Positions 1-6,449 of a stretch of 9,374 bases of DNA are shown one piece after another (position 1 is the stretch's first letter; each line of letters opens with the position of its first letter). A program made the position numbers and the translations under genes. The notes beneath the pieces are model-generated. The model had not been told where the DNA came from, made no database searches, and worked only from the letters and a program-made list of their open reading frames with translations. Origin of the DNA: Flavobacteriaceae bacterium (GTDB lineage: Bacteria > Bacteroidota > Bacteroidia > Flavobacteriales > Flavobacteriaceae); the NCBI GenBank assembly GCA_018662905.1, contig JABJFE010000021.1, positions 1-9,374 of the forward strand, given 5' to 3'.

Positions 1-65
1 CATCGTTTATTGGAAAAAAAGGTTTTTTCTTTGACATTAATTTTTCGAACATATTTAAGAAATAA
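1..65. other. Possible edge of a neighbouring gene, strand unresolved
   Basis: Two readings compete and I cannot choose between them. On the + strand, the frame from base 3 is open to a TAA at 63-65 and would give a C-terminus ending GFFFDINFSNIFKK. On the - strand, an ATG at 52-50 opens a frame to the window edge that starts MFEKLMSKKKPFFPIND, which would be the N-terminus of a gene divergent from uvrB. Neither peptide is one I recognise. The two frames overlap antisense, so at most one is likely real, and both may be chance in such AT-rich DNA. Confidence 0.25.
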
Positions 66-116
66 TTGAATTTTATAATATAAAAGTAAGAATTATCTAT
101 TAGAGAGTTATTATTG

Positions 117-124
117 TAAATTTG
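117..124 (+). promoter_or_regulatory. Candidate -7 promoter element for uvrB
   Basis: TAAATTTG matches the Bacteroidota -7 consensus TAnnTTTG exactly. Transcription would start a few bases downstream, near 131, leaving a leader of only about 10 bases before the TTG start at 141. No TTG or TTTG lies 17-23 bases upstream where the -33 element is expected, so the call rests on the -7 match and its position alone. Confidence 0.4.
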
Positions 125-140
125 AGTCTTATAATTTCAA

Positions 141-2120
141 TTGTTTAAACTAGAGTCAGAATATAATCCTACTGGAGATCAACCACAAGCAATTGATCAG
201 CTTGTTGAAGGTTTAAAAGAAAATACTAAGTTCCAAACTCTAAAAGGAGTTACAGGATCTGGAAAGACTTTTACAGTTGCTAATGTTATTGAAAAAATAA
301 ATAAGCCAACTCTAGTTCTTGCTCATAATAAAACTTTAGCCGCACAGCTTTACTCAGAATTCAAAGAATACTTCCCGTCCAATTCAGTAGAATATTTTGT
401 TTCATATTATGACTACTATCAGCCTGAAGCTTATTTACCTGTAAGTGGTACATATATAGAAAAAGATTTATCTATTAATGAAGAAATTGAAAAGCTTAGA
501 TTAAGCACAACTTCATCATTACTTTCTGGCAGAAGAGATGTAATAGTTGTTGCATCAGTATCATGTTTGTATGGTATTGGAAATCCGGTAGAGTTTAAAA
601 AAAATATAGTAAATATTGAAAAAGATCAGAAAATATCTCGTACAAAATTTTTACACAACTTAGTTCAAAGTCTTTACTCAAGAACAACTACAGAACTTAT
701 TAGCGGATCATTTAAAGTATCCGGAGATATTGTTGATATTTATCCAAGCTATGCAGATCATAGTTTTAAGATTCATTTTTTTGGTGATGAAATTGAATTA
801 ATTGAAATTTTTGATCCACTAACAAAAAAGACTCTAGAATCCTTAGATAAATTAAATATTTATCCTGCTAATATGTTTGCAACATCTCCAGACGTATTAC
901 AAAATGCTATAAATGAAATAAGATTTGATTTAAAAAATCAAATTGAATACTTTAAAGAAGTAGGCAAGTTTCTAGAAGCTAAAAGATTGGAGGAAAGAAC
1001 TAATTTTGATTTAGAAATGATTCAAGAACTTGGTTATTGTTCTGGAATAGAAAATTATTCAAGATATATAGATAAAAGATCTCCTGGAACAAGACCATTT
1101 TGTTTACTAGATTATTTTCCAGATGATTACTTAATGATTGTTGATGAAAGTCACGTTACTTTGTCTCAAGTTCGAGCGATGTATGGAGGAGACAGAAGCA
1201 GAAAAGAAAATTTAGTAGAATACGGTTTTAGACTTCCTGCAGCCATGGACAATAGACCTTTGAAATATGATGAATTTGAATTCGTTCAAAACCAAGTAAT
1301 TTATGTAAGTGCTACACCATCTGATTATGAATTAGAAAAAACTGAGGGAATATTCACTGAACAAATAATAAGACCAACAGGATTATTAGATCCGATTATA
1401 GAAGTAAGGGAAAGCAAAAATCAAATAGATGATTTAATAAACGAAATACAAATTAGAGTTGAAAAAGATGAAAGGATTCTAGTTACAACTCTTACTAAAA
1501 GAATGGCAGAAGAATTAACAAAATATCTAAACAATATTGATGTTCGATCAAGATATATTCATAGTGATATTGATACTTTAGAAAGAGTAGAAATAATGCA
1601 AGGATTAAGAAAAGGATTGTTTGATGTTTTAGTTGGTGTTAACTTATTAAGGGAGGGATTAGATCTTCCTGAAGTATCCTTAGTTGCTATTATAGATGCA
1701 GACAAAGAAGGTTTTCTTCGAAGTCACAGATCATTAACTCAAACGATTGGACGAGCAGCGAGAAACATAAATGGAAAAGCTATTTTTTATGGAGATAAAA
1801 TAACTAAAAGTATGCAAAAGACTATTGATGAAACAAATTATAGAAGAAAAAAACAAAATGAATTTAACATTAAAAACAACATAACTCCTACTCCATTAAA
1901 AACCAAAATTAAAGATGTTTTTGGAAACGATTCTGAAAAGAATAGTTTCGATAAAATAAAAAATAGTAATCAGCTATTAAAGGATAAATCAAAAATGTCA
2001 AATACGGAAAAAATAAAAGAAATAAATTCTTTAAGAAAGGAAATGGAAATAGCCGCTAAAGCATTAGATTTTATAGAAGCAGCAAGGATTAGAGATGTTA
2101 TAAAAGAATTAAAAAATTAA
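141..2120 (+). CDS. uvrB: UvrABC excinuclease subunit B
   Basis: UvrB is the damage-verifying helicase-like subunit of nucleotide excision repair. It is loaded on DNA by UvrA and then recruits UvrC for incision. The 659-residue protein has the usual family length and all hallmarks: the GDQPQAI Q-like motif (12-18), Walker A GVTGSGKT (36-43), the damage-probing beta-hairpin YYDYYQPEAYLP (89-100), Walker B-type DESH (335-338), helicase motif VI QTIGRAAR (534-541) and a C-terminal UVR domain (about 625-659) that contacts UvrC. A Lys/Asn-rich linker (about 596-624) precedes the UVR domain. The start is TTG: an in-frame TAA at 132-134 blocks any upstream start, and MFKLESEYNPTGDQPQ matches the normal UvrB N-terminus, whereas the next in-frame ATG is about 245 codons in. 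There is no Shine-Dalgarno sequence. The gene is monocistronic in this window and ends at a hairpin terminator shared with hsp20. Confidence 0.97.
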   Translation: MFKLESEYNPTGDQPQAIDQLVEGLKENTKFQTLKGVTGSGKTFTVANVIEKINKPTLVLAHNKTLAAQLYSEFKEYFPSNSVEYFVSYYDYYQPEAYLPVSGTYIEKDLSINEEIEKLRLSTTSSLLSGRRDVIVVASVSCLYGIGNPVEFKKNIVNIEKDQKISRTKFLHNLVQSLYSRTTTELISGSFKVSGDIVDIYPSYADHSFKIHFFGDEIELIEIFDPLTKKTLESLDKLNIYPANMFATSPDVLQNAINEIRFDLKNQIEYFKEVGKFLEAKRLEERTNFDLEMIQELGYCSGIENYSRYIDKRSPGTRPFCLLDYFPDDYLMIVDESHVTLSQVRAMYGGDRSRKENLVEYGFRLPAAMDNRPLKYDEFEFVQNQVIYVSATPSDYELEKTEGIFTEQIIRPTGLLDPIIEVRESKNQIDDLINEIQIRVEKDERILVTTLTKRMAEELTKYLNNIDVRSRYIHSDIDTLERVEIMQGLRKGLFDVLVGVNLLREGLDLPEVSLVAIIDADKEGFLRSHRSLTQTIGRAARNINGKAIFYGDKITKSMQKTIDETNYRRKKQNEFNIKNNITPTPLKTKIKDVFGNDSEKNSFDKIKNSNQLLKDKSKMSNTEKIKEINSLRKEMEIAAKALDFIEAARIRDVIKELKN

Positions 2121-2124
2121 AAAA

Positions 2125-2149
2125 AAGAGGAGGATAACATCCCCCTCTT
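2125..2149. terminator. Bidirectional intrinsic terminator between uvrB and hsp20
   Basis: This is a 25-base hairpin: AAGAGG and GGAT on the left pair with ATCC and CCTCTT on the right, with a single A/C mismatch between the two stem blocks and loop AAC. Read on the - strand, the stem runs directly into eight T residues, a textbook terminator for hsp20, whose stop is 8 bases away. Read on the + strand it lies 4 bases after the uvrB stop, preceded by an A-run, and followed by the weaker tract CGATTAAATTATTTTTTT. It therefore probably serves both convergent genes, more strongly for hsp20. Confidence 0.85.
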
Positions 2150-2157
2150 CGATTAAA

Positions 2158-2577
2158 TTATTTTTTTACAGAAATAATTTTTTTAACTTGAGAATGAAAT
2201 TCTTTTCTTTTAGGAAGATTAATACTCAAAATACCATTTTTATAAAATGATTCAATTTTTGTTAAATCTATTGAAATAGGTAATTCATAAGATTTACTAA
2301 AAGAGGAAAAATTAAATTCTTGTAACATGTAATTATTATTTGAAATAGTATCATTTTCTTTTAAACTTACTGATAAAAGTCGATTATCAATTTCTATTTC
2401 AAAATCAAGATTATCTCTTCCAGGAATTGAAAATTCTAAAATAAATTCCTTGTCATTTTCAATCACATTTGTCGCTGGATTATTTGTGCTTTTTGTAGGT
2501 AAAATATCCCACGTGTTTCTAAAGAAATCATCAAAGACAAAAGGTAAAAAATTAGATTGTTTTTTAATTAAATTCAT
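2158..2577 (-). CDS. Small heat-shock protein, Hsp20/alpha-crystallin family
   Basis: This is an ATP-independent cytoplasmic holdase that binds unfolding proteins during heat or other stress and hands them to DnaK/ClpB-type chaperones. The 139-residue protein has a short N-terminal arm (1-33, with LPFVFDDFFRNTWD, as often seen in Bacteroidota members). An alpha-crystallin domain follows (about 34-122): NPATNVIENDKEFILEFSIPG, EFNFSSFSKSYELP, and the signature FYKNGILSINLPK, a variant of A-x-x-x-N-G-x-L. The C-terminal tail carries ISV (135-137), fitting the I-x-I/V motif that docks into a neighbouring subunit during oligomer assembly. The ATG at 2577 has no Shine-Dalgarno sequence. The gene lies downstream of sucC on the same strand, but a 119-base gap with a large inverted repeat and its own candidate promoter suggests separate, regulated expression. 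It is related to IbpA/Hsp17-type proteins; no exact symbol can be assigned. Confidence 0.95.
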   Translation of the reverse strand: MNLIKKQSNFLPFVFDDFFRNTWDILPTKSTNNPATNVIENDKEFILEFSIPGRDNLDFEIEIDNRLLSVSLKENDTISNNNYMLQEFNFSSFSKSYELPISIDLTKIESFYKNGILSINLPKRKEFHSQVKKIISVKK

Positions 2578-2640
2578 AACTTATTATTTTTAAATTAAAC
2601 AAATATTTATATTCTTATAAAGAACAAAATAAATGCCAAT

Positions 2641-2648
2641 CAAAAATA
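2641..2648 (-). promoter_or_regulatory. Candidate -7 promoter element for hsp20
   Basis: On the - strand this reads TATTTTTG, an exact TAnnTTTG match. It would place the transcription start near 2635 and give a leader of just under 60 bases. The nearest upstream TTTTG (bases 2674-2678) is 25 bases away, slightly longer than the usual 17-23 spacer, so the -33 element is doubtful. The -7 element overlaps the end of the left repeat arm and sits two bases from the palindrome at 2651-2663. A protein bound there would cover the promoter core. Confidence 0.35.
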
Positions 2649-2703
2649 AATGACATTATGTCATTAAAAGTTTCAAAATAATTGACATAATGTCATTTAT
2701 TTT
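2643..2703. repeat. Perfect 21-bp inverted repeat with palindromic cores, upstream of hsp20
   Basis: Bases 2643-2663 and 2683-2703 are perfect reverse complements over 21 bp, separated by a 19-base spacer. Each arm contains a 13-base near-palindrome, TGACATTATGTCA (2651-2663) or TGACATAATGTCA (2683-2695), symmetric except for the central base. The two cores are centred 32 bp apart, about three helical turns. The right arm covers the last codon and stop of sucC. Two readings are possible: paired operator sites for a dimeric regulator of hsp20, or an RNA hairpin ending the sucC transcript (its descending arm ends in a T-rich tract). The core is not CIRCE (the HrcA operator), and I do not recognise a regulator for it. 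Confidence 0.85.
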
Positions 2704-3887
2704 AATAGTTCTTGAATTTTATCAGCTGCTTCTTGGAACTCAGTAGCGCTATAAACTTTGAAATCACAATTGTCTATAATTTTTTTAGCAATCTCAGCAT
2801 TTGTCCCTTGTAATCTGACTATAATTGGGACATTTATATCATCAAGATTATTATATGCATCAACAATCCCTTGAGCAACTCTGTCACATCTTACAATTCC
2901 TCCAAAAATATTAACTAATATAGCTTTAACATTAGGATCTTTTAATATTAACCTAAAAGCAGTTTCAACACGCTTTGCATCGGCAGTACCTCCAACATCA
3001 AGAAAATTTGCAGGTTCACCACCAGATTGCTTAATTAAATCCATTGTAGCCATAGCTAAACCGGCTCCATTTACCATACAACCTACATTTCCGTCTAAAT
3101 CGACATAATTTAGACCTACTTCTCGAGCCTCAACTTCGACTGGATTTTCTTCTTTCAAATCCCTCCACTCAGAATAGTCTTTATGTCTAAATAACGCATT
3201 ATCATCTAAAGTTACTTTAGCATCTACTGCCAATATTTTATTATCTGAAGTTTTTAATACAGGGTTAATTTCAAATAAAGATGAGTCAGAGGAAACATAA
3301 GATTTATACAAAAGAGAAATAAACTTAACCATTTCTTTAAATGCTTTTCCAGACAAACCTAAATTAAAAGCCACTTTTCTAGCTTGAAAAGGCAACATAC
3401 CTAAAAGAGGATCTATATCTTCATAAAAAATTAATTCAGGTGTATTTTCAGCAACAGACTCAATATCAACACCACCTTCTGTTGAATACATAATCATGTT
3501 TTTACCAGTATTTCTGTTTAATAAAATTGAAACATAAAACTCTTTTGTTTCAGATTCACCAGGATAATAAACATCTTCTGCAATTAAAATTTTTCTAACC
3601 AATTTACCTTCTTTTGAAGTTTGTGGAGTCACTAAGTTCATACCTAAAATACTAGAAACTACTTCTTTTAACTCCTTTTGGTTTTTGGCCAATTTAACAC
3701 CTCCACCTTTACCCCTTCCGCCAGCATGAATTTGAGCTTTTACAACAAACCATTCAGTACCAGTTTCCTCAATCAGTTTGGTTGAGATTTTTTCAACATC
3801 ATTTAAATCATCCAGAACAACTCCCCTTTGAACATTTACTCCATGTTGAGCTAAGATTTTCTTTCCTTGATATTCATGTAAATTCAT
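2697..3887 (-). CDS. sucC: Succinate-CoA ligase (ADP-forming) subunit beta
   Basis: SucC pairs with SucD to interconvert succinyl-CoA and succinate with nucleotide triphosphate formation in the cytoplasmic TCA cycle. The chosen ATG at 3887 gives 396 residues beginning MNLHEYQGKKILAQHGV, the standard SucC N-terminus. The frame can be extended 15 codons to a TTG at 3932, but that would add the hydrophobic MIIFLLYLFKINYLT and run through the candidate promoter at 3909-3916. The ATP-grasp domain occupies about 2-215, with KAQIHAGGRGKGGG (50-63) and FEINP (205-209). The CoA-ligase domain follows, with NGAGLAMATMD (273-283), FLDVGGTA (295-302), NIFGGIVRCD (326-335) and GTNAE (361-365) contacting SucD and the phosphate. 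sucD is not in this window; I recall sucC and sucD being unlinked in many Bacteroidota. The stop codon lies inside the right arm of the inverted repeat. Confidence 0.96.
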   Translation of the reverse strand: MNLHEYQGKKILAQHGVNVQRGVVLDDLNDVEKISTKLIEETGTEWFVVKAQIHAGGRGKGGGVKLAKNQKELKEVVSSILGMNLVTPQTSKEGKLVRKILIAEDVYYPGESETKEFYVSILLNRNTGKNMIMYSTEGGVDIESVAENTPELIFYEDIDPLLGMLPFQARKVAFNLGLSGKAFKEMVKFISLLYKSYVSSDSSLFEINPVLKTSDNKILAVDAKVTLDDNALFRHKDYSEWRDLKEENPVEVEAREVGLNYVDLDGNVGCMVNGAGLAMATMDLIKQSGGEPANFLDVGGTADAKRVETAFRLILKDPNVKAILVNIFGGIVRCDRVAQGIVDAYNNLDDINVPIIVRLQGTNAEIAKKIIDNCDFKVYSATEFQEAADKIQELLK

Positions 3888-3908
3888 AGTTAAGTAATTA
3901 ATTTTGAA

Positions 3909-3916
3909 CAAATATA
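3909..3916 (-). promoter_or_regulatory. Candidate -7 promoter element for sucC
   Basis: On the - strand this reads TATATTTG, an exact match to TAnnTTTG, with its last base 21 bases before the sucC ATG. The implied leader is about 15 bases. The only nearby upstream TTG (3930-3932) is 13 bases away, too close for a standard -33 element, so the upstream half is unclear. The position supports the ATG at 3887 over the longer reading frame. Confidence 0.45.
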
Positions 3917-3976
3917 ATAGAAATATGATCAATTATATCAGATGTAAAACACTTAATAATGTTATAAATGTAACAA

Positions 3977-4008
3977 TTTGTTTTATTTTTATAATATATG
4001 TAATTTAA
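3977..4008 (+). promoter_or_regulatory. Candidate lysA promoter
   Basis: TTTG at 3977-3980 is followed after a 20-base spacer by TAATTTAA at 4001-4008, which keeps six of the eight bases of TAnnTTTG counting the two free positions. The spacing fits Bacteroidota -33/-7 promoters. The start would fall near 4014, giving a leader of about 30 bases. The rest of the 157-base sucC-lysA intergenic region shows no lysine riboswitch-like structure; it is too short for the usual L-box, which spans roughly 170 bases or more. Confidence 0.3.
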
Positions 4009-4044
4009 TTATAAAACTACAGAAACTTAATATAGTTTAGCGGA

Positions 4045-5250
4045 ATGAAAAATTCAACTTTATTAGAAATTGCAGAGGAGTTTGGAACACCAACATATGT
4101 ATATGATGCATCTAAAATCAAAAGTCAGTACGAAAGACTTGTAAATTCATTTAATGAAGTTAAGAATCTTAGGATAAATTATGCAGTTAAAGCCTTGTCA
4201 AACATTTCAATTTTAAAATATATAAACAAACTTGGAGCAGGAATCGACACAGTTTCAATTCAAGAAGTTATGATTGGTTTACGAGCGGGATTTAGTCCTG
4301 AAAAAATAATATATACACCAAACGGGGTTTCTGTTGAAGAAATTCAAAAAGTCTCAGAAATGGGCGTAAATATAAACATTGATAACCTCAGTGTTTTAGA
4401 GCAGTTTGGAGGGCTGAATCCTGATATTCCTATTTGCATCAGAATTAACCCGCATGTAATGGCTGGAGGGAATAATAAAATTTCAGTTGGCCACATTGAT
4501 TCTAAATTCGGAATAAGCATTCACCAAATCCCATTACTTTTAAGAATTATAAAAAATACAAATATCAAAGTTAATGGAATACACATGCACACAGGAAGTG
4601 ATATCTTAGATATTGAAGTGTTCATCCATGCAGCAGAAATTCTATTTGAGGCTGCCTCTAAATTTAAAAATTTAGAATTTATTGATTTTGGCAGTGGTTT
4701 TAAAGTACCCTACACTAATGGTGATAACGAAACAAATATTGAAGAATTAGGAAAGAAATTATCAAAACGATTTAATAAATTCTGCACTGATTTCGGAAAA
4801 GAACTCACATTAGCTTTTGAACCCGGAAAGTTTCTCGTAAGTGAAGCAGGTAGTTTTTTGTGCTCAGTAAATTCTATAAAACAAACCACATCAACTGTTT
4901 TTGCTCAAGTAGATTCGGGATTTAACCACTTTGTTAGGCCGATGATGTACGGTTCAAATCATGATATTAAAAATATTTCAAACCCTAACGACAATGAAAG
5001 ATTTTATTCAGTTGTTGGATACATATGCGAAACAGACACTTTTGCTAGTAATAAAAGAATATCAAAAATAAACGAGGGAGATGTGTTATGCTTTAAAAAC
5101 GCCGGAGCCTATTGCTTTACAATGGCTAGTAATTACAACTCCAGATATAAACCATCAGAAATACTTTTTTTAAATGATGAGGCAATTGAAATTAGAAAGA
5201 GAGAGAGTATTGAAGATATTTTAAGAAATCAAGTGGAAATCACTTTATAA
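4045..5250 (+). CDS. lysA: Diaminopimelate decarboxylase
   Basis: LysA is a PLP enzyme that decarboxylates meso-diaminopimelate to L-lysine, the last step of the DAP pathway. The 401-residue protein is close to the usual length. The N-terminal alanine-racemase-like barrel carries the PLP lysine in NYAVKAL (K49), HMHTGSD (180-186) and the phosphate-binding glycine motif DFGSGFKVPY (214-223). It also has EPGKF (259-263), where many other bacteria have EPGR. The C-terminal sheet domain has the active-site CETD (C328) and NAGAYCFTMASNYNSR (352-367), whose Tyr356 contacts the cofactor and substrate. The GSGF and EPGK variants match the flavobacterial form as I recall it, so I do not read them as defects. 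The start is the ATG at 4045 with no Shine-Dalgarno sequence. The gene is divergent from sucC and convergent with mnmA, stop codons two bases apart. Confidence 0.96.
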   Translation: MKNSTLLEIAEEFGTPTYVYDASKIKSQYERLVNSFNEVKNLRINYAVKALSNISILKYINKLGAGIDTVSIQEVMIGLRAGFSPEKIIYTPNGVSVEEIQKVSEMGVNINIDNLSVLEQFGGLNPDIPICIRINPHVMAGGNNKISVGHIDSKFGISIHQIPLLLRIIKNTNIKVNGIHMHTGSDILDIEVFIHAAEILFEAASKFKNLEFIDFGSGFKVPYTNGDNETNIEELGKKLSKRFNKFCTDFGKELTLAFEPGKFLVSEAGSFLCSVNSIKQTTSTVFAQVDSGFNHFVRPMMYGSNHDIKNISNPNDNERFYSVVGYICETDTFASNKRISKINEGDVLCFKNAGAYCFTMASNYNSRYKPSEILFLNDEAIEIRKRESIEDILRNQVEITL

Positions 5251-5252
5251 AA

Positions 5253-6437
5253 TTAATCTATAACACCAGAGCCAATCAGCTCATCATCTTTATACCATAC
5301 TGCAAATTGACCTTTGCTAATAGCAGATTGTAAGTTGTCAAAAATCATAAAAACACCATTTTCACCAAAAACTAATTTTGAATTTTGAAGAGGTTGCCGG
5401 TATCTAATTCTAGATTCATATTCATTATTCGAGTTCTGATAATCTATATCTAGTCTTACTTTATGAAAATCTTTATTTTTTATAAATAACACTTTTTTGT
5501 ATAACCCTGGATGATCTTTTCCTTCTCCAACATATACAATATTGTTAATTACATCAGTTTTGATAACAAACAAAGGATCTTTACTTCCTCCTATAGCCAA
5601 TCCTTTTCTTTGACCAACTGTAAAAAAATGCGCACCATCATGCTCCCCAACAACAGTACCATCCTTTAATGAATAATCAAATGACTTGGCAAGTTTTTTT
5701 AAATTTTCAATTGAATGATTGTCATAGTCAAGTGTATCTACATATTGACTGTTATTAATAGAAATTTTAACAACTAAACCTTTTTTTATTTTTAGCTTCT
5801 GCTGTAAAAACTCAGGCAACTTAACTTTCCCAACAAAACACAAACCTTGCGAATCTTTTTTCTCTGCAGTAATTAAATTTTGTTGTTTAGCAATTTCCCT
5901 AACCTCATTTTTATTTAATTCTCCAATTGGAAACATAACTTTAGAAAGTTGTTTTTGTGATAATTGACATAAAAAATAAGATTGATCCTTATTAGTATCT
6001 TTTCCACTTAAAAGTTCAAAATGATCTTTTTTCGGAACTACCCTACAATAATGTCCGGTAGCAACAAAGTCAGCTCCAAGATTTTTTGCTATTTCTAAGA
6101 AAACATCAAATTTTATCTCTCTATTACACAATACATCAGGATTTGGAGTATTCCCAATTTTATACTCGTTGAACATGTAGTCAATAATCCTTTCTTGATA
6201 TTCTTTACTTAAATCAATTGTTTGAAAAGGGATTGATAATTTTTCTGCAACAATCATTGCATCATAACTGTCCTCAACCCATGGGCATTCATTGGAAATA
6301 GTAACAGTTTCATCATGCCAATTTTTCATAAAAATTCCAATAACATCATAACCTTGCTGTGTAAGCAAGTAAGCAGCTACACTTGAGTCTACTCCTCCCG
6401 AAAGAGCTACAACCACTCTGGTATTCTTATTAGACAT
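5253..6437 (-). CDS. mnmA: tRNA-specific 2-thiouridylase MnmA
   Basis: MnmA (TrmU) adenylates and then thiolates U34 at the wobble position of tRNA-Lys, tRNA-Glu and tRNA-Gln, taking sulfur from a persulfide relay. The 394-residue protein has the PP-loop SGGVDSS (13-19), TPNPDVLCNREIKF with catalytic Cys104 (97-110), DQSYFL (151-156) and the second catalytic cysteine in DSQGLCFVG (C200). It also has VGQRKGLAIGG (274-284) and the C-terminal beta-barrel IRYRQP (344-349). It is longer than the 368-residue E. coli enzyme, partly through extra sequence at about 225-260, before VGEHDGAHFF, which I recall as common in flavobacterial MnmA. The start is the ATG at 6437, 12 bases after the yidC stop (TAG), with no separate promoter visible. 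It is therefore probably the last gene of a pyrG-yidC-mnmA transcript. No terminator separates it from convergent lysA. Confidence 0.96.
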   Translation of the reverse strand: MSNKNTRVVVALSGGVDSSVAAYLLTQQGYDVIGIFMKNWHDETVTISNECPWVEDSYDAMIVAEKLSIPFQTIDLSKEYQERIIDYMFNEYKIGNTPNPDVLCNREIKFDVFLEIAKNLGADFVATGHYCRVVPKKDHFELLSGKDTNKDQSYFLCQLSQKQLSKVMFPIGELNKNEVREIAKQQNLITAEKKDSQGLCFVGKVKLPEFLQQKLKIKKGLVVKISINNSQYVDTLDYDNHSIENLKKLAKSFDYSLKDGTVVGEHDGAHFFTVGQRKGLAIGGSKDPLFVIKTDVINNIVYVGEGKDHPGLYKKVLFIKNKDFHKVRLDIDYQNSNNEYESRIRYRQPLQNSKLVFGENGVFMIFDNLQSAISKGQFAVWYKDDELIGSGVID

Positions 6438-6449
6438 TGAAAAAAATTA

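Noticed and set aside
13..29. GAAAAAA / TTTTTTC hairpin with a three-base loop
   Set aside because: The stem is almost all A-T, so it would be weak. Such runs arise by chance in DNA this AT-rich, and there is no clear gene end before it.
31..59. TTGACA resembling a sigma-70 -35 box upstream of uvrB
   Set aside because: There is no properly spaced TATAAT, and Bacteroidota housekeeping promoters use TTTG/TAnnTTTG instead; the exact TAnnTTTG at 117-124 is the better candidate. The partial TGACATTA match to the hsp20 repeat core is only half a site.
3888..3932. Fifteen-residue N-terminal extension of SucC from a TTG start
   Set aside because: The hydrophobic extension does not belong to SucC, which normally starts MNLHEYQGK. 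The extension would also overlap the best -7 promoter match for the gene.
4685..4860. LysA GSGF and EPGK in place of the commoner GGG and EPGR motifs
   Set aside because: These variants match flavobacterial LysA as I recall it, and all other catalytic residues are present, so this is not a broken or repurposed enzyme.
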